Shown: positions 43,197-51,739, numbered from the stretch's first letter. The stretch is 64,000 nucleotides of DNA from Cereibacter_A sp052244495 (GCA_052244495.1 JBQPXH010000005.1), one strand, 5' to 3'. Made by a program: numbers and translations. The notes: generated by a model from the sequence alone, not told the origin.

Positions 43197-43679
43197 ATGA
43201 CCATCCGCACCTTCGCGCTGGCTTTCTGCGTCCTGCCCTTCACCCTGACCGCCACGGTTGCCGACGACGACGAGGGGCGCGGGCACGAGGGCCGTCGCGC
43301 CGCCATGGTGGTGACCGACCCCGCAACGAAGACCGAGTGCTCGGCCTGCCACCTGGCCTATCCGGCAGCCCTCCTGCCCGCGCGCTCGTGGCGGGCGCTG
43401 ATGGCGGACCTCCCGAACCATTTCGGCGAGGATGCCTCGCTCGACGACACCACCCGCGCCGAGATCGAGGCTTACCTCGTCGCGAACGCCGCGGACGGCG
43501 GCCGCTCGCTGCGCGGAGTGGCCGCAACCGACACGCCGCTCAGGATCTCGGAATTGCCGTGGTTCAAGCGGGAGCACTCGGAGGAGGTGACGCCGCGCAT
43601 GCTTGAAAAGGCCAAGAGCATGGCGAACTGCGCCGCCTGCCATACCGGCGCCGAGAGCGGCAACTTCGACGACGACTGA
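43197..43679 (+). CDS. Diheme cytochrome c DHC
   Basis: A 160-residue precursor with a signal ending near ATVADD. Two covalent haem sites are CSACH (Cys48-His52) and CAACH near residue 147. The central segment LLPARSWRALMADLPNHFGEDASLDD closely matches the DHC domain in the fusion gene at 41697 (LLPAASWRGLMAGLSDHFGEDASLD), so the two are recent paralogues. It transfers electrons between cytochrome b561 and SHP in the periplasm. It lies 14 bp after shp with its own GGAGGA site. Confidence 0.92.
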   Translation: MTIRTFALAFCVLPFTLTATVADDDEGRGHEGRRAAMVVTDPATKTECSACHLAYPAALLPARSWRALMADLPNHFGEDASLDDTTRAEIEAYLVANAADGGRSLRGVAATDTPLRISELPWFKREHSEEVTPRMLEKAKSMANCAACHTGAESGNFDDD

Positions 43680-43797
43680 AGCACCCCCCGCGCGGATCGC
43701 GACAGATCCCGGCTGCGTCCCGCGCGGCCGGGTTTTGTCTCGCCGCAGTCGGCGGCAGCGGATGGCGGGCTGGGCCCGGAATGGCGCGGCCCGCCTT

Positions 43798-45120
43798 TCA
43801 GTCCGGCAGCATGACCGTCGCCTCGAAGCCGTCAGGGCGGCCGGGGATCGGCGAGTGCAACTCGAACCTGCCTCCGGCCCGCTCGACAATCGTCCGCACG
43901 ATGGAAAGGCCGAGGCCCGAGCCCTCGCCCGCACCCGGCGCGCGCTCGAAGCGGCGGGTGAGGCGGGCGAGCGCATCGGAGGGAACGGGAGTGCAGCCAT
44001 TGCGGACGGCGAAGCTCCGGTCGGGCGACAGCGAGACCTCGACGGGTGCGCCCGACGTGCCGTGGCGCAGCGCGTTCTCGATCAGGTTGCGGCAGAGGAT
44101 CGTGAAGGCATCGGGGTCGATCCTGCTCGCCACCGCTGTCTCGGGCAGCGTCAGCGCCAGCCGGTCCCCCGCGCCCGCACGCAGGAAGTCCTGAACCACC
44201 AGCGACAGGATGGGCCGCAGGTCGGCCGGGCCTTCCGCCAAGCTGCGCCCTCCTTCGGCACGCGCGAGCTGCATCAGCTTGTCGGACAGCCGCGTCAGCC
44301 GCTTCAGCGTCGTCTCGATCTCGGCGGCGCGCGCGGCCGCCCGTGCGTCCGAGGTCTCGATGCGGATGCGCTGCGCCTGCGCGGTGGCGCCTGCGACAGG
44401 GGTGCGCAGCTCGTGCGCGGCATTGGCGGCGAAGGAGCGTTCCGCCTCGAAGGCCGAGCGCAGCCGGCCGAGCAGCTGGTTCACGGCCGCGGCGACCGGC
44501 GCGATCTCGGCCGGAAGCTCGGTCTCGCTCACGGGGGCCAGATCGCCCGCCCCTCGGCGAGCCAGGGCGTCGCGCAGGGCGCGCACGGGCCGGAAGCTCC
44601 AGCGGACGACCAGCACGATCCCGGCCAGCGCCAGCGGGATGATGAGGACCAGGGGCAACCCCATCGCCATGCCCAGATCGCGCGCGACCCGGGCACGATG
44701 GGCAAGCGGCTCGGCCACGGCGATCGTCACCGTCCCGCGCAGGGCGAGGTCGCAGTAGAGCCGGTGCGTCGCCGTCTGCGTGAAGCCCGGAGCGGCGCAG
44801 GGTGGAAAATCGGAGGGATCCGCGCGGTGAGAGGCGATCAGCACCGCACCCGCGGCATCGCGCACCAGATAGGTGTAGAATTCCTCATGGGCGCGCAAAG
44901 CGGCGATGCGCTGGCTGGCTGCTGGCTCCTCGCGTCCCATGATCTCCATCACCGCAAGAGGCAGGATGCGTTGCGCGGTCTCCTCCAGCGTCGAATCGAA
45001 GACCTCGTCGAGTTCGGCGTGCAGGACGCGCGCGGTTACCGTGGCGCTGCCGACCCAGAGTGCCGTCACCCCCGCGCCGAGCACCAGCGCGAGACGCGCC
45101 TGCAGCGAGCGCACCTTCAT
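43798..45120 (-). CDS. Membrane sensor histidine kinase (module C)
   Basis: A 440-residue protein, paralogous to the kinase at 37.3 kb: same two-helix layout, HAMP-like linker and H-box ANAAHELRTPVAG with His236. ATP-binding motifs are LCRNLIENALRHG and GSGLGLSIVRTIV. The periplasmic loop differs and has two cysteines (FPPCAAP, LYCDLAL). It overlaps its response regulator by four bases (ATGA). It is convergent with the SHP operon and presumably controls the PepSY-b561 pair at 45.9-46.8 kb. Confidence 0.9.
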   Translation of the reverse strand: MKVRSLQARLALVLGAGVTALWVGSATVTARVLHAELDEVFDSTLEETAQRILPLAVMEIMGREEPAASQRIAALRAHEEFYTYLVRDAAGAVLIASHRADPSDFPPCAAPGFTQTATHRLYCDLALRGTVTIAVAEPLAHRARVARDLGMAMGLPLVLIIPLALAGIVLVVRWSFRPVRALRDALARRGAGDLAPVSETELPAEIAPVAAAVNQLLGRLRSAFEAERSFAANAAHELRTPVAGATAQAQRIRIETSDARAAARAAEIETTLKRLTRLSDKLMQLARAEGGRSLAEGPADLRPILSLVVQDFLRAGAGDRLALTLPETAVASRIDPDAFTILCRNLIENALRHGTSGAPVEVSLSPDRSFAVRNGCTPVPSDALARLTRRFERAPGAGEGSGLGLSIVRTIVERAGGRFELHSPIPGRPDGFEATVMLPD

Positions 45121-45776
45121 GGACGGCCGAGCTTGTAGCCGAGGCCGCGCACCGTCTCGATCACCCCGTGGTCGAGCTTGCGCCGCAGACGGCTGACGTA
45201 GACCTCGATGGCGTTGCTCTCGACCTCCGCGTCGAAGGACCACAGCCGCTCCTCGAGCTGCGCCTTCGAGAGCACCTGGTTCGGGCGGGAGAGGAAGGCT
45301 TCCAGCAGCACCCATTCGCGCGCGGTCAGCGGGACCGGCCGGCCGTCCCGGCGGATGCTGCGGGCTGCGAGGTCGATCTCGAAGGAACCCACCCGCACAA
45401 GCGGGTTGGGGTTCCCCGAGTAGCGCCGCGCGACCGAGCCGATGCGCGCGGACAGTTCGGCCAGATCGAAGGGCTTCACCAGATAATCGTCGGCGCCGGC
45501 GTTCAGCCCGTCGATCCGCTCGTTGATCTGGTCGAGGGCGGTCATGATGATCACCGGTGTCGCATCGCCCCGCGCGCGCTGGCGGCGCAGGAACGGGATG
45601 CCCAGCCCGTCTGGCAGCATGAGATCGAGCAGGATCAGGTCGTAGGCGGCCACGGCAAGCGCGTCGGAGGCCTCGGACAGCCGCCGCGCGCGGTCGATCG
45701 TGTGCCCGTCATCGGCCACGTGATCCGCCACGGCGCTCCCCAGAACCTCGTCGTCCTCCACCAACAGGATACGCAT
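45117..45776 (-). CDS. OmpR-family response regulator (module C)
   Basis: A 219-residue protein with receiver start MRILLVEDDEVLGS, phospho-acceptor Asp51 in YDLILLDLMLPDG, and a winged-helix domain (LTAREWVLLEAFLSRPN, VYVSRLRRKLDHG). It is the same length as the module A regulator and very similar to it. Divergent from the PepSY gene, it probably recognises the CTGACAG repeats in the 120-bp gap between them. Confidence 0.93.
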   Translation of the reverse strand: MRILLVEDDEVLGSAVADHVADDGHTIDRARRLSEASDALAVAAYDLILLDLMLPDGLGIPFLRRQRARGDATPVIIMTALDQINERIDGLNAGADDYLVKPFDLAELSARIGSVARRYSGNPNPLVRVGSFEIDLAARSIRRDGRPVPLTAREWVLLEAFLSRPNQVLSKAQLEERLWSFDAEVESNAIEVYVSRLRRKLDHGVIETVRGLGYKLGRP

Positions 45777-45816
45777 GTCACTCTCTCGCCGTTGACGCTC
45801 AACCTCGGCCTCTTGC

Positions 45817-45855
45817 CTGACAGCAGGCTGACAGCTTTTCCTGCGGCTTGTCAGG
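45817..45855 (+). promoter_or_regulatory. Candidate response-regulator operator (module C)
   Basis: CTGACAG at 45817-45823 and again at 45828-45834 (11 bp apart), plus an inverted copy TGTCAG within 45848-45855, lie between the regulator start and the PepSY gene start. Tandem half-sites with one-turn spacing are typical of phosphorylated OmpR-family regulators. Confidence 0.6.
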
Positions 45856-45896
45856 TGGCCGTAAGGCGCGCCGGGAAAAAAAAGGGGGACGATCCC

Positions 45897-46220
45897 ATGG
45901 AGGCGATCAGGATGCGGCCGGGACTGCGGACGACGGCAATTCTCGCGATGCTGATGGCGGGCGCGGCATGGGCCGACGACGACTGCAGCGTGCCGATGGC
46001 CGACTGGCAGCCCCGCGCCGCGGTCGAGGCGTTGGCGGCGACCGAGGGCTGGACGATCCGGCGGCTGAAGGTGGACGACGGCTGCTACGAGATAAAGGGC
46101 TGGGACCGGAACGGGATCGAGGTCGAAGTGACGCTCGATCCGGCCACGCTGGCGGTGATCGAGATCGACCATGAGGACGAGCGGCACCGCCGCAAGGGCC
46201 ATGAAGACAGAAGGGAGTAA
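45897..46220 (+). CDS. PepSY-like periplasmic protein (module C)
   Basis: A 107-residue precursor with a signal (MRPGLRTTAILAMLMAGAAWA). The mature region WQPRAAVEALAATEGWTIRRLKVDDGCYEIKGWDRNG is the PepSY-like fold also seen at 40485 (GYEIKGVKEEDGCWEVKG). Two cysteines (DDCSVPM, DDGCYE) match those of its paralogue. The charged tail HEDERHRRKGHEDRRE is His/Glu-rich and could bind metal. AAGGGGGAC precedes the ATG. It lies six bases from the b561 gene downstream. Confidence 0.78.
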   Translation: MEAIRMRPGLRTTAILAMLMAGAAWADDDCSVPMADWQPRAAVEALAATEGWTIRRLKVDDGCYEIKGWDRNGIEVEVTLDPATLAVIEIDHEDERHRRKGHEDRRE

Positions 46221-46226
46221 AAGAAC

Positions 46227-46823
46227 ATGATCCGCGTCTGGGATCCCGTCGTGCGTTTCTTCCACTGGGCACTTGCCGCCTGTTTCGCACTGGCATGGCT
46301 CACGGCCGAGGAGGCGCAGGGTGTGCACGAATGGCTGGGCTATGCCGCCGCAGCATTGGTGGCCCTGCGATTGGTCTGGGGCCTGACGGGCTCGCACTAT
46401 GCCCGGTTCGCTCAGTTCGTCCGGGGGCCGGGGGCTGTGCTGGCCTACCTGCGCGACATGGCGACGGGGCGCGAGCGGCGCTTCATCGGCCACAACCCGG
46501 CGGGGGCCGCGATGATCGTGGCGCTCTTGCTGTCGATGGGCGGCACCGCCTGGACCGGCTGGCTGATGACCGAGCCGGAGCGTGCGGCTCAGTTGCCCGC
46601 GATCGTCGCGCCCGCCTTTGCGGATGACGATGACGAGCACGGCAGGGGCCGCGGCGAAAGTGCCGTCGAGGAAGTCCACGAGGCGCTGGCCAACCTGATG
46701 CTGATCCTTGTCGTGCTGCACCTCGGGGGCGTGGCGCTCGCCTCGATGCGCCACCGCGAGAACCTTGCACGGGCCATGATCACGGGCCTCAAGCGCCCTG
46801 CCGAGCCTGGCGACGTCGCCTGA
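46227..46823 (+). CDS. Cytochrome b561, hydrogenase-subunit-like (module C)
   Basis: A 198-residue four-helix protein. Haem-ligand histidines are in VRFFHWALAAC, QGVHEWLGYA, EEVHEALANL and LVVLHLGGVAL, with HRENLARAMITGLKRP at the end. A loop insert rich in Asp, Glu, His and Gly (DDDDEHGRGRGE) between helices 3 and 4 is unusual and could bind a metal. It closely resembles the b561 at 39932 and the N-terminal half of the fusion at 41697. Confidence 0.87.
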   Translation: MIRVWDPVVRFFHWALAACFALAWLTAEEAQGVHEWLGYAAAALVALRLVWGLTGSHYARFAQFVRGPGAVLAYLRDMATGRERRFIGHNPAGAAMIVALLLSMGGTAWTGWLMTEPERAAQLPAIVAPAFADDDDEHGRGRGESAVEEVHEALANLMLILVVLHLGGVALASMRHRENLARAMITGLKRPAEPGDVA

Positions 46824-46832
46824 TCAGGCGAC
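46815..46832 (+). terminator. Palindrome at the b561 stop codon
   Basis: GTCGCC-TGATCA-GGCGAC (46815-46832) is an 18-bp perfect palindrome spanning the stop codon of the module C b561 gene. It forms a short stable hairpin and is a candidate terminator. Confidence 0.4.
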
Positions 46833-46913
46833 AGGTTTCGGAACCCTTGCGTTTGCCTTACGGTGCTCCCGGTTTTCGCGTGACAATGATCTCGCCGTTC
46901 CTGGGAGGCCGCC

Positions 46914-47657
46914 ATGCCGATCTGGTTGAGTGCAGGCCTCTGGGCCGGTCTCGGAGCATCCTCGCTGCTCCTCGGTGCCGCGGCCGCCTATCTGTTGCCG
47001 ATACGACAGCGGGCCCGTGCTGCGATCATGGCCTTCGGCTGTGGCGTGCTGATCTCGGCTGTGGCCTATGACCTTCTGGAGGACGGTTTTCAGGAGGGCG
47101 GCATCTGGCCCATCGTCATCGGGGCCCTGATCGGATCCATGCTGTATGCAGCGGCCGACGAGGCGGTGTCGCGGGCCGGAGGGCACGCCCGCAAGCGTTC
47201 ACATGCCGATCAGCCGCAGGAGGCGGGGCTGGCCGTAGCCATCGGTTCACTGCTCGATGGCATCCCGGAGTCGATCGTTCTGGGCGTCGGCATCGCCGGC
47301 GGCGAGGGTGTGAGCGCCGCCATGCTGGCCGCCATCCTCCTGTCGAACTTTCCCGAAGGCCTGTCGAGCGCCTCCGGCATGCGCAAGGCAGGGCGCAGCG
47401 CCCTCCACATCTTCGGGCTGTGGACGGGCATCGTCGCGATCTCGACACTCGCGGCATCGGCGGGAGCGTTGGCGCTGGCGGGAGCGGCACCTTCCACACT
47501 GGCCACCGTGAACGCGATCGCGGCCGGCGGCCTGCTGACCATGGTGGTGAACACCATGATCCCCGAAGCTGTCGCGGGTGAGCACAAGGCGACGGGAGTG
47601 CTCGCGGTCATGGGCCTGCTCGTCGCTTTCGCACTCACCAACCTTGGCGGGTTGTGA
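46914..47657 (+). CDS. ZIP family metal transporter
   Basis: A 247-residue protein with about seven to eight helices. The conserved ZIP helix motifs are seen as SLLDGIPESIVLGVGI and ILLSNFPEGLSSASG, which line the metal path, with NTMIPEAVAGEHKATG near the end. It moves divalent metals such as zinc into the cytoplasm. It lies 90 bp after the b561 gene, on the same strand, but has its own leader, so co-transcription is uncertain. Confidence 0.85.
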   Translation: MPIWLSAGLWAGLGASSLLLGAAAAYLLPIRQRARAAIMAFGCGVLISAVAYDLLEDGFQEGGIWPIVIGALIGSMLYAAADEAVSRAGGHARKRSHADQPQEAGLAVAIGSLLDGIPESIVLGVGIAGGEGVSAAMLAAILLSNFPEGLSSASGMRKAGRSALHIFGLWTGIVAISTLAASAGALALAGAAPSTLATVNAIAAGGLLTMVVNTMIPEAVAGEHKATGVLAVMGLLVAFALTNLGGL

Positions 47658-47805
47658 CGTGTGCGGCTCGCCGGAGCCGAGATGCGCCACAGCAGAACAG
47701 CGATGCGTCCGCATCGTGGAACACGCGACGTGATGGCCCACGGCGAGTATGGACCCAGCCTCCTCCATCCATTCGATTTCGGGATTTTAAGACGCAAATC
47801 CGGGG

Positions 47806-47835
47806 TTGCAATGGCAGAGATAGCCTGCCTATCGT
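47806..47835 (+). promoter_or_regulatory. Putative promoter of the TRAP/acyl-CoA operon
   Basis: TTGCAA at 47806-47811 and TATCGT at 47830-47835 are separated by 18 bp, close to the sigma-70 pattern, upstream of the TRAP transporter genes. The palindromes listed next overlap or follow the expected transcription start. Confidence 0.4.
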
Positions 47836-47874
47836 GAGCAGAACGGCAGGCTAGGCGTCCACATGGTGGACGCC
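47822..47874. promoter_or_regulatory. Nested inverted repeats, candidate IclR operator
   Basis: Two inverted repeats sit side by side before the TRAP genes: AGCCTGCC (47822-47829) with GGCAGGCT (47845-47852), then GGCGTCCAC (47854-47862) with GTGGACGCC (47866-47874) around a central ATG. Both are perfect. The second overlaps the expected early transcript, so repression by the IclR regulator encoded within the operon is likely. Confidence 0.55.
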
Positions 47875-47917
47875 TGTCAGGGGTTGGGAGGCCCCGCCGC
47901 AGGGAGGAGACTGACCG

Positions 47918-49795
47918 ATGCAGCTGACGGATGCAGATCCGCAGTCCGACGTCGCGCTTGGCGGGATCGAGACGCTTGCCGAGCCGAAGCGCGCCGAGCG
48001 CTGGATGAAGCCGGTCGAACTGATGGCTGCGAGCCTCCTCGTGGTGATGATCGCCACCGTCCTCGCCAACGTCTTCTTCCGCTATGTGCTCGCCAAGCCC
48101 CTGATCTGGGGCGACGAGGTGGCCTCGCTCAGCTTCATCTGGATGGCGATGCTGGGGGCCGCTCTGGCGGTGGACCGGCACGAGCACATGCGGCTGACGG
48201 TCCTTCTGCCGCTGCTGCCGCCCGGCGTTGCACGGGTGGTGGACGTGGCCGGGCAGGTGCTGGTCTGCGTGTTCCTCGCGCGGATGCTGCCCGTTGCCGT
48301 CGACTACGCCATCGAGGAATCCTGGGTCCGCTCACCTGCGCTGGGGCTGCAGATGTCGTGGCGCGCGGCGGCGCTGCCCACGGGCATCGGGCTGATGACG
48401 CTGCTGATGGTGATTTCCGTCCTGCGCACGCGGGCGTGGGCGATCATCCTCGCGTCGCTGCTGGTGATCGGGGCGGTCACGGGGCTGCTGTGGATGCTGA
48501 AGCCCGCGCTCCTGACCATCGGCAACTGGAACCTGCCGCTGTTTCTCGGCCTGCTGGTCGCGGTGCTGCTGGTGGCGGGCGTGCCCATCGCCTTCTGCTT
48601 CGGGCTGGGAACGCTGGCCTACCTGACCTTCGCCAGCCACTCGCCGGTCTTTGTCATGGTTGGCCGGATCGACGAGGGCATGTCCTCCATCGTGCTCCTC
48701 TCGGTGCCGGTCTTCGTGCTGCTGGGCTGCATCCTCGACGTGACGGGGATGGGGCGGGCCATCGTGGGCTTCCTCGCCTCTCTCCTCGGCCATGTGAAGG
48801 CGGGGATGAGCTATGTCCTTCTGGGGTCGCTGTTCCTCGTCTCCGGCATCTCGGGATCGAAGGTCTCCGACATGGCGACCGTTGCCCCCGCGCTATTCCC
48901 CGAGATGAAGCGCCGCGGACATTCCGGCCCCGAGATGACCGCGCTGATGGCCGCGGGTGCCGCGATGGCCGATACGGTGCCGCCCTCCATCGTGCTGATC
49001 GTGCTGGGTTCGGTCGCGGGGGTCTCCATCGCCGGGCTCTTCACCTCGGGCTTCGCCATCGCGGTGGTGCTGCTGATCGTGCTGTCGATCCTCGCGCGCT
49101 GGAAGGCCCGGGGCGAGATCATGGACGCCGTCCGCCGCGCCACCGCGCGCGATGTCCTTCGCGCCGCCATCGTCGCCGTTCCCGCGCTGATCCTGCCCTT
49201 CATGATCCGCAGCCTCGTCGGGGGCGGCGTGGCCACCGCGACCGAGGTTTCCACCATCGCCGTGGTCTACGCCTTCGTGACCGGCGCGGTGCTCTATGGT
49301 GGCATTCCCCGGAAGAAGATCCTGCCGATGCTGGTCGATACCGCTGCCATGTCCGGGGCGATCCTGCTGATCCTCGGCGCCGCCTCCGCGATGGCGTGGG
49401 CGCTGACGCAATCGGGCTTCGCGCGCGACCTGATGACGGTGGTGCAGGGTCTGCCGGGCGGGACGGGCACCTTCATCCTGGCCTCCATCGCGATCTTCCT
49501 GATCCTCGGCTGCGTGCTGGAGGGGCTGCCCGCCATCGTGCTGCTGGCGCCGATCATGTTCCCCATCGCGCGCGGGCTCGGCATCCACGAGATCCACTAT
49601 TCCATGATCATCGTCACGGCGATGAACATCGGCCTGATGGCCCCGCCCATCGGCATCGGCTTCTACATCGCCTGCAAGATCGGTGGCGCGCCCGCGGATC
49701 AGGTGATGGGCCGGATCTGGCCCTATCTCGCGGCGCTGCTGGTGGGTCTCGCGCTCATCGCCGCCGTGCCTGCCCTTTCGACTGCTCTGCTCTGA
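47918..49795 (+). CDS. TRAP transporter, fused small and large permease (DctQM)
   Basis: A 625-residue membrane protein. Residues 1-185 are the four-helix DctQ domain (VFFRYVLAKPLIWGDEVASLSFIWMAMLGAA). The rest is the twelve-helix DctM domain, starting near VLLVAGVPIAFCFGLG, with motifs MADTVPPSIVLIVLGS and MAPPIGIGFYIA. Fusion of the two permeases is known in some TRAP systems. It takes up an organic acid or other carboxylated solute in the company of the DctP protein downstream. A GGGAGGAG site precedes the ATG at 47918. Confidence 0.93.
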   Translation: MQLTDADPQSDVALGGIETLAEPKRAERWMKPVELMAASLLVVMIATVLANVFFRYVLAKPLIWGDEVASLSFIWMAMLGAALAVDRHEHMRLTVLLPLLPPGVARVVDVAGQVLVCVFLARMLPVAVDYAIEESWVRSPALGLQMSWRAAALPTGIGLMTLLMVISVLRTRAWAIILASLLVIGAVTGLLWMLKPALLTIGNWNLPLFLGLLVAVLLVAGVPIAFCFGLGTLAYLTFASHSPVFVMVGRIDEGMSSIVLLSVPVFVLLGCILDVTGMGRAIVGFLASLLGHVKAGMSYVLLGSLFLVSGISGSKVSDMATVAPALFPEMKRRGHSGPEMTALMAAGAAMADTVPPSIVLIVLGSVAGVSIAGLFTSGFAIAVVLLIVLSILARWKARGEIMDAVRRATARDVLRAAIVAVPALILPFMIRSLVGGGVATATEVSTIAVVYAFVTGAVLYGGIPRKKILPMLVDTAAMSGAILLILGAASAMAWALTQSGFARDLMTVVQGLPGGTGTFILASIAIFLILGCVLEGLPAIVLLAPIMFPIARGLGIHEIHYSMIIVTAMNIGLMAPPIGIGFYIACKIGGAPADQVMGRIWPYLAALLVGLALIAAVPALSTALL

Positions 49796-49816
49796 CAATC
49801 TGGGAGGAATGACACC

Positions 49817-50833
49817 ATGAGCATCAACCGCCGCTCGGTTCTGCTGGGCGCCAGCGCGGGGCTTCTGGCCGCCCCGTTCATCCGGCCCGGTGCCGCGCGC
49901 GCCGCCGAATTCACCTACAAGCTCGCCAACAACCAGCCGATGGAGCATCCCTCCAACGTGCGGGGCGGCGAGGCGGTCAAGGCGATCCTCGAGGAAACCG
50001 GCGGGCGGATGGACATCCAGATCTTCCCGTCGAACCAGCTCGGCGCCGATACCGACGTTCTCAGCCAGCTGCGCGCAGGCGGGGTGGAATTCTTCCTGCT
50101 CTCGCCGCTCATCCTGTCCACGCTGGTGCCGAACGCCTCGATCAACGGCATCGGCTTTGCGTTCCCGGACTACGATGCGGTCTGGAAGGCGATGGACGGC
50201 GAGCTTGGCGCCTATGCCCGCGGGCAGATCGAGAATGCCGGCCTCGTGGTGATGGACAAGATCTGGGACAACGGCTTCCGCCAGATCACCTCTTCGACCC
50301 GTCCGATCGTGACGCCCGCCGACCTCGAGGGTTTCAAGATCCGCGTGCCGGTCTCGCCGCTGTGGACGTCGATGTTCACGGCCTTCGGCTCGGCGCCGAC
50401 CTCGATCAACTTCGCCGAGGTCTATCCCGCGCTGCAGACCGGGGTGGTGGACGGTCAGGAAAACCCGCTCGCCATCATCAAGGTCGCCAAGATGTGGGAG
50501 GTGCAGAAATACATCTCGCTGACCAACCACATGTGGGACGGGTTCTGGATGCTCGGCAACCGCCGCGCCTGGGCCGCGCTGCCCGAGGACATCCAGGAGG
50601 TCGTGGCAAAGCACTTCAACGCGGCCGCCGAGAACCAGCGCGCGGACATCATGGCGCTGAACGCCTCGTTGCGCAGCGAACTGGAAGGGCAGGGCTTCGC
50701 GATCAACGAGGTCGATCCGGCGCCGTTCGAGGCCAAGCTGCGCGAGGCGGGCTTCTACGCCGAATGGAAGAAGACCTACGGCGAGGAGGCCTGGGCCAAG
50801 CTGGAAGGCGCAGTCGGGCGGGAGCTCGCCTGA
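49817..50833 (+). CDS. TRAP transporter substrate-binding protein (DctP)
   Basis: A 338-residue protein. Signal-like NRRSVLLGASAGLLAAPFIRPG ends near ARAAEF. The DctP fold is visible in NNQPMEHPSNVRGGEAV, the central ITSSTRPIVTPADLEGFKIRVP (with the conserved substrate-clamping Arg), and EVYPALQTGVVDGQENP. It binds a carboxylate solute in the periplasm and delivers it to DctQM. It lies 21 bp after the permease gene. The ligand is not evident. Confidence 0.93.
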   Translation: MSINRRSVLLGASAGLLAAPFIRPGAARAAEFTYKLANNQPMEHPSNVRGGEAVKAILEETGGRMDIQIFPSNQLGADTDVLSQLRAGGVEFFLLSPLILSTLVPNASINGIGFAFPDYDAVWKAMDGELGAYARGQIENAGLVVMDKIWDNGFRQITSSTRPIVTPADLEGFKIRVPVSPLWTSMFTAFGSAPTSINFAEVYPALQTGVVDGQENPLAIIKVAKMWEVQKYISLTNHMWDGFWMLGNRRAWAALPEDIQEVVAKHFNAAAENQRADIMALNASLRSELEGQGFAINEVDPAPFEAKLREAGFYAEWKKTYGEEAWAKLEGAVGRELA

Positions 50834-50835
50834 CC

Positions 50836-51723
50836 ATGAGCGCCCCCCGGCCTCCGCGCCTGCGTTCCGCGGCCCCGGCTCCGGCCGGGCTGCGACCTGC
50901 GCGGTCGGGCCCTGCCGCGGTGGAGGGTTCGCAATCCGTCCAGCGGGCGCTGTCGCTCCTGTCGCTGGCCGGGCGTGCGGGGGATGCAGGCGCGGGGCTG
51001 GCGCAACTGGCCGTGGGGACGGGCCTCGCCCGCCCCACGGTGCGGCGTCTCCTCATGGCGCTGGTTGCGGCCCGGCTGGTGGAGCAGGACCCGGGCACGC
51101 GGCGGTATCACCTCGGCCCGGAGGCCTACCTGCTCGGGACCTTCGCGGCTCCCCGGCACGGCATCCTGACCCATGCCGCGGACAGCCTGAGGCGGCTTGC
51201 GGCGGAAAGTGGCGATACGGCGTTCCTGTCCGTGCAGCAGGACGCACATGTGCTCTGCCTGCACCGCGAGGAGGGCTCTTTCCCGATCCGCACTCATGCG
51301 CTGAAGGCGGGCGACCGCAATCCGCTGGGGGTAGGGGGCGGCGGGCTTGCGATCCTTGCGGCCCTTCCCGAAGCGGAGGCCCGCGTGCTCCGCGCCCGCA
51401 TGGCACCGATGCTGAAGGAGCGCGGCGGTCCTTCGTCCGAGGATCTTCTGGCCGACGAGATGCTGGCGCGCGAACGGGGCTATGCGATCAACCCGGGCCG
51501 CGTGGTGCAGGGCTCCTGGGGCATGGGCGTCGCGGTGCACTGGCCCGACGGGCGTCCCGCCGCCGCGCTGACCCTCGCCATGATCGAGGACCGCATGTCC
51601 CCCGCTCGCCAGCCCGCTCTGGTGGCGCTGTTGCAACGCGAGGCCGCGCTGGTGGAGGCGCGGCTCGCCCGGCTGTTCTCGCCCGACCCGAATGATCCCC
51701 TTGGCGAGCCGATCTCGCCCTGA
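50836..51723 (+). CDS. IclR-family transcriptional regulator
   Basis: A 295-residue protein. After a proline-rich 27-residue lead, a winged helix (EGSQSVQRALSLLSLAGRAG, LARPTVRRLLMALVAARLVEQ) and an IclR effector domain (GDTAFLSVQQDAHVLCLHREEG, LLADEMLARERGYAINPGRVVQG) follow. The effector is likely a catabolite of the operon. It starts 2 bp after DctP, so it is transcribed with the genes it probably controls; the palindromes at 47822-47874 are its candidate operators. Confidence 0.9.
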   Translation: MSAPRPPRLRSAAPAPAGLRPARSGPAAVEGSQSVQRALSLLSLAGRAGDAGAGLAQLAVGTGLARPTVRRLLMALVAARLVEQDPGTRRYHLGPEAYLLGTFAAPRHGILTHAADSLRRLAAESGDTAFLSVQQDAHVLCLHREEGSFPIRTHALKAGDRNPLGVGGGGLAILAALPEAEARVLRARMAPMLKERGGPSSEDLLADEMLARERGYAINPGRVVQGSWGMGVAVHWPDGRPAAALTLAMIEDRMSPARQPALVALLQREAALVEARLARLFSPDPNDPLGEPISP

Positions 51724-51739
51724 CCGGAAAGGAAATGTC

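Noticed and set aside
48893..50614. Long minus-strand frame opposite the TRAP transporter genes
   Set aside because: Low-complexity His/Arg/Asp-rich product typical of antisense to hydrophobic GC-rich genes; the plus-strand products are clear DctQM and DctP.
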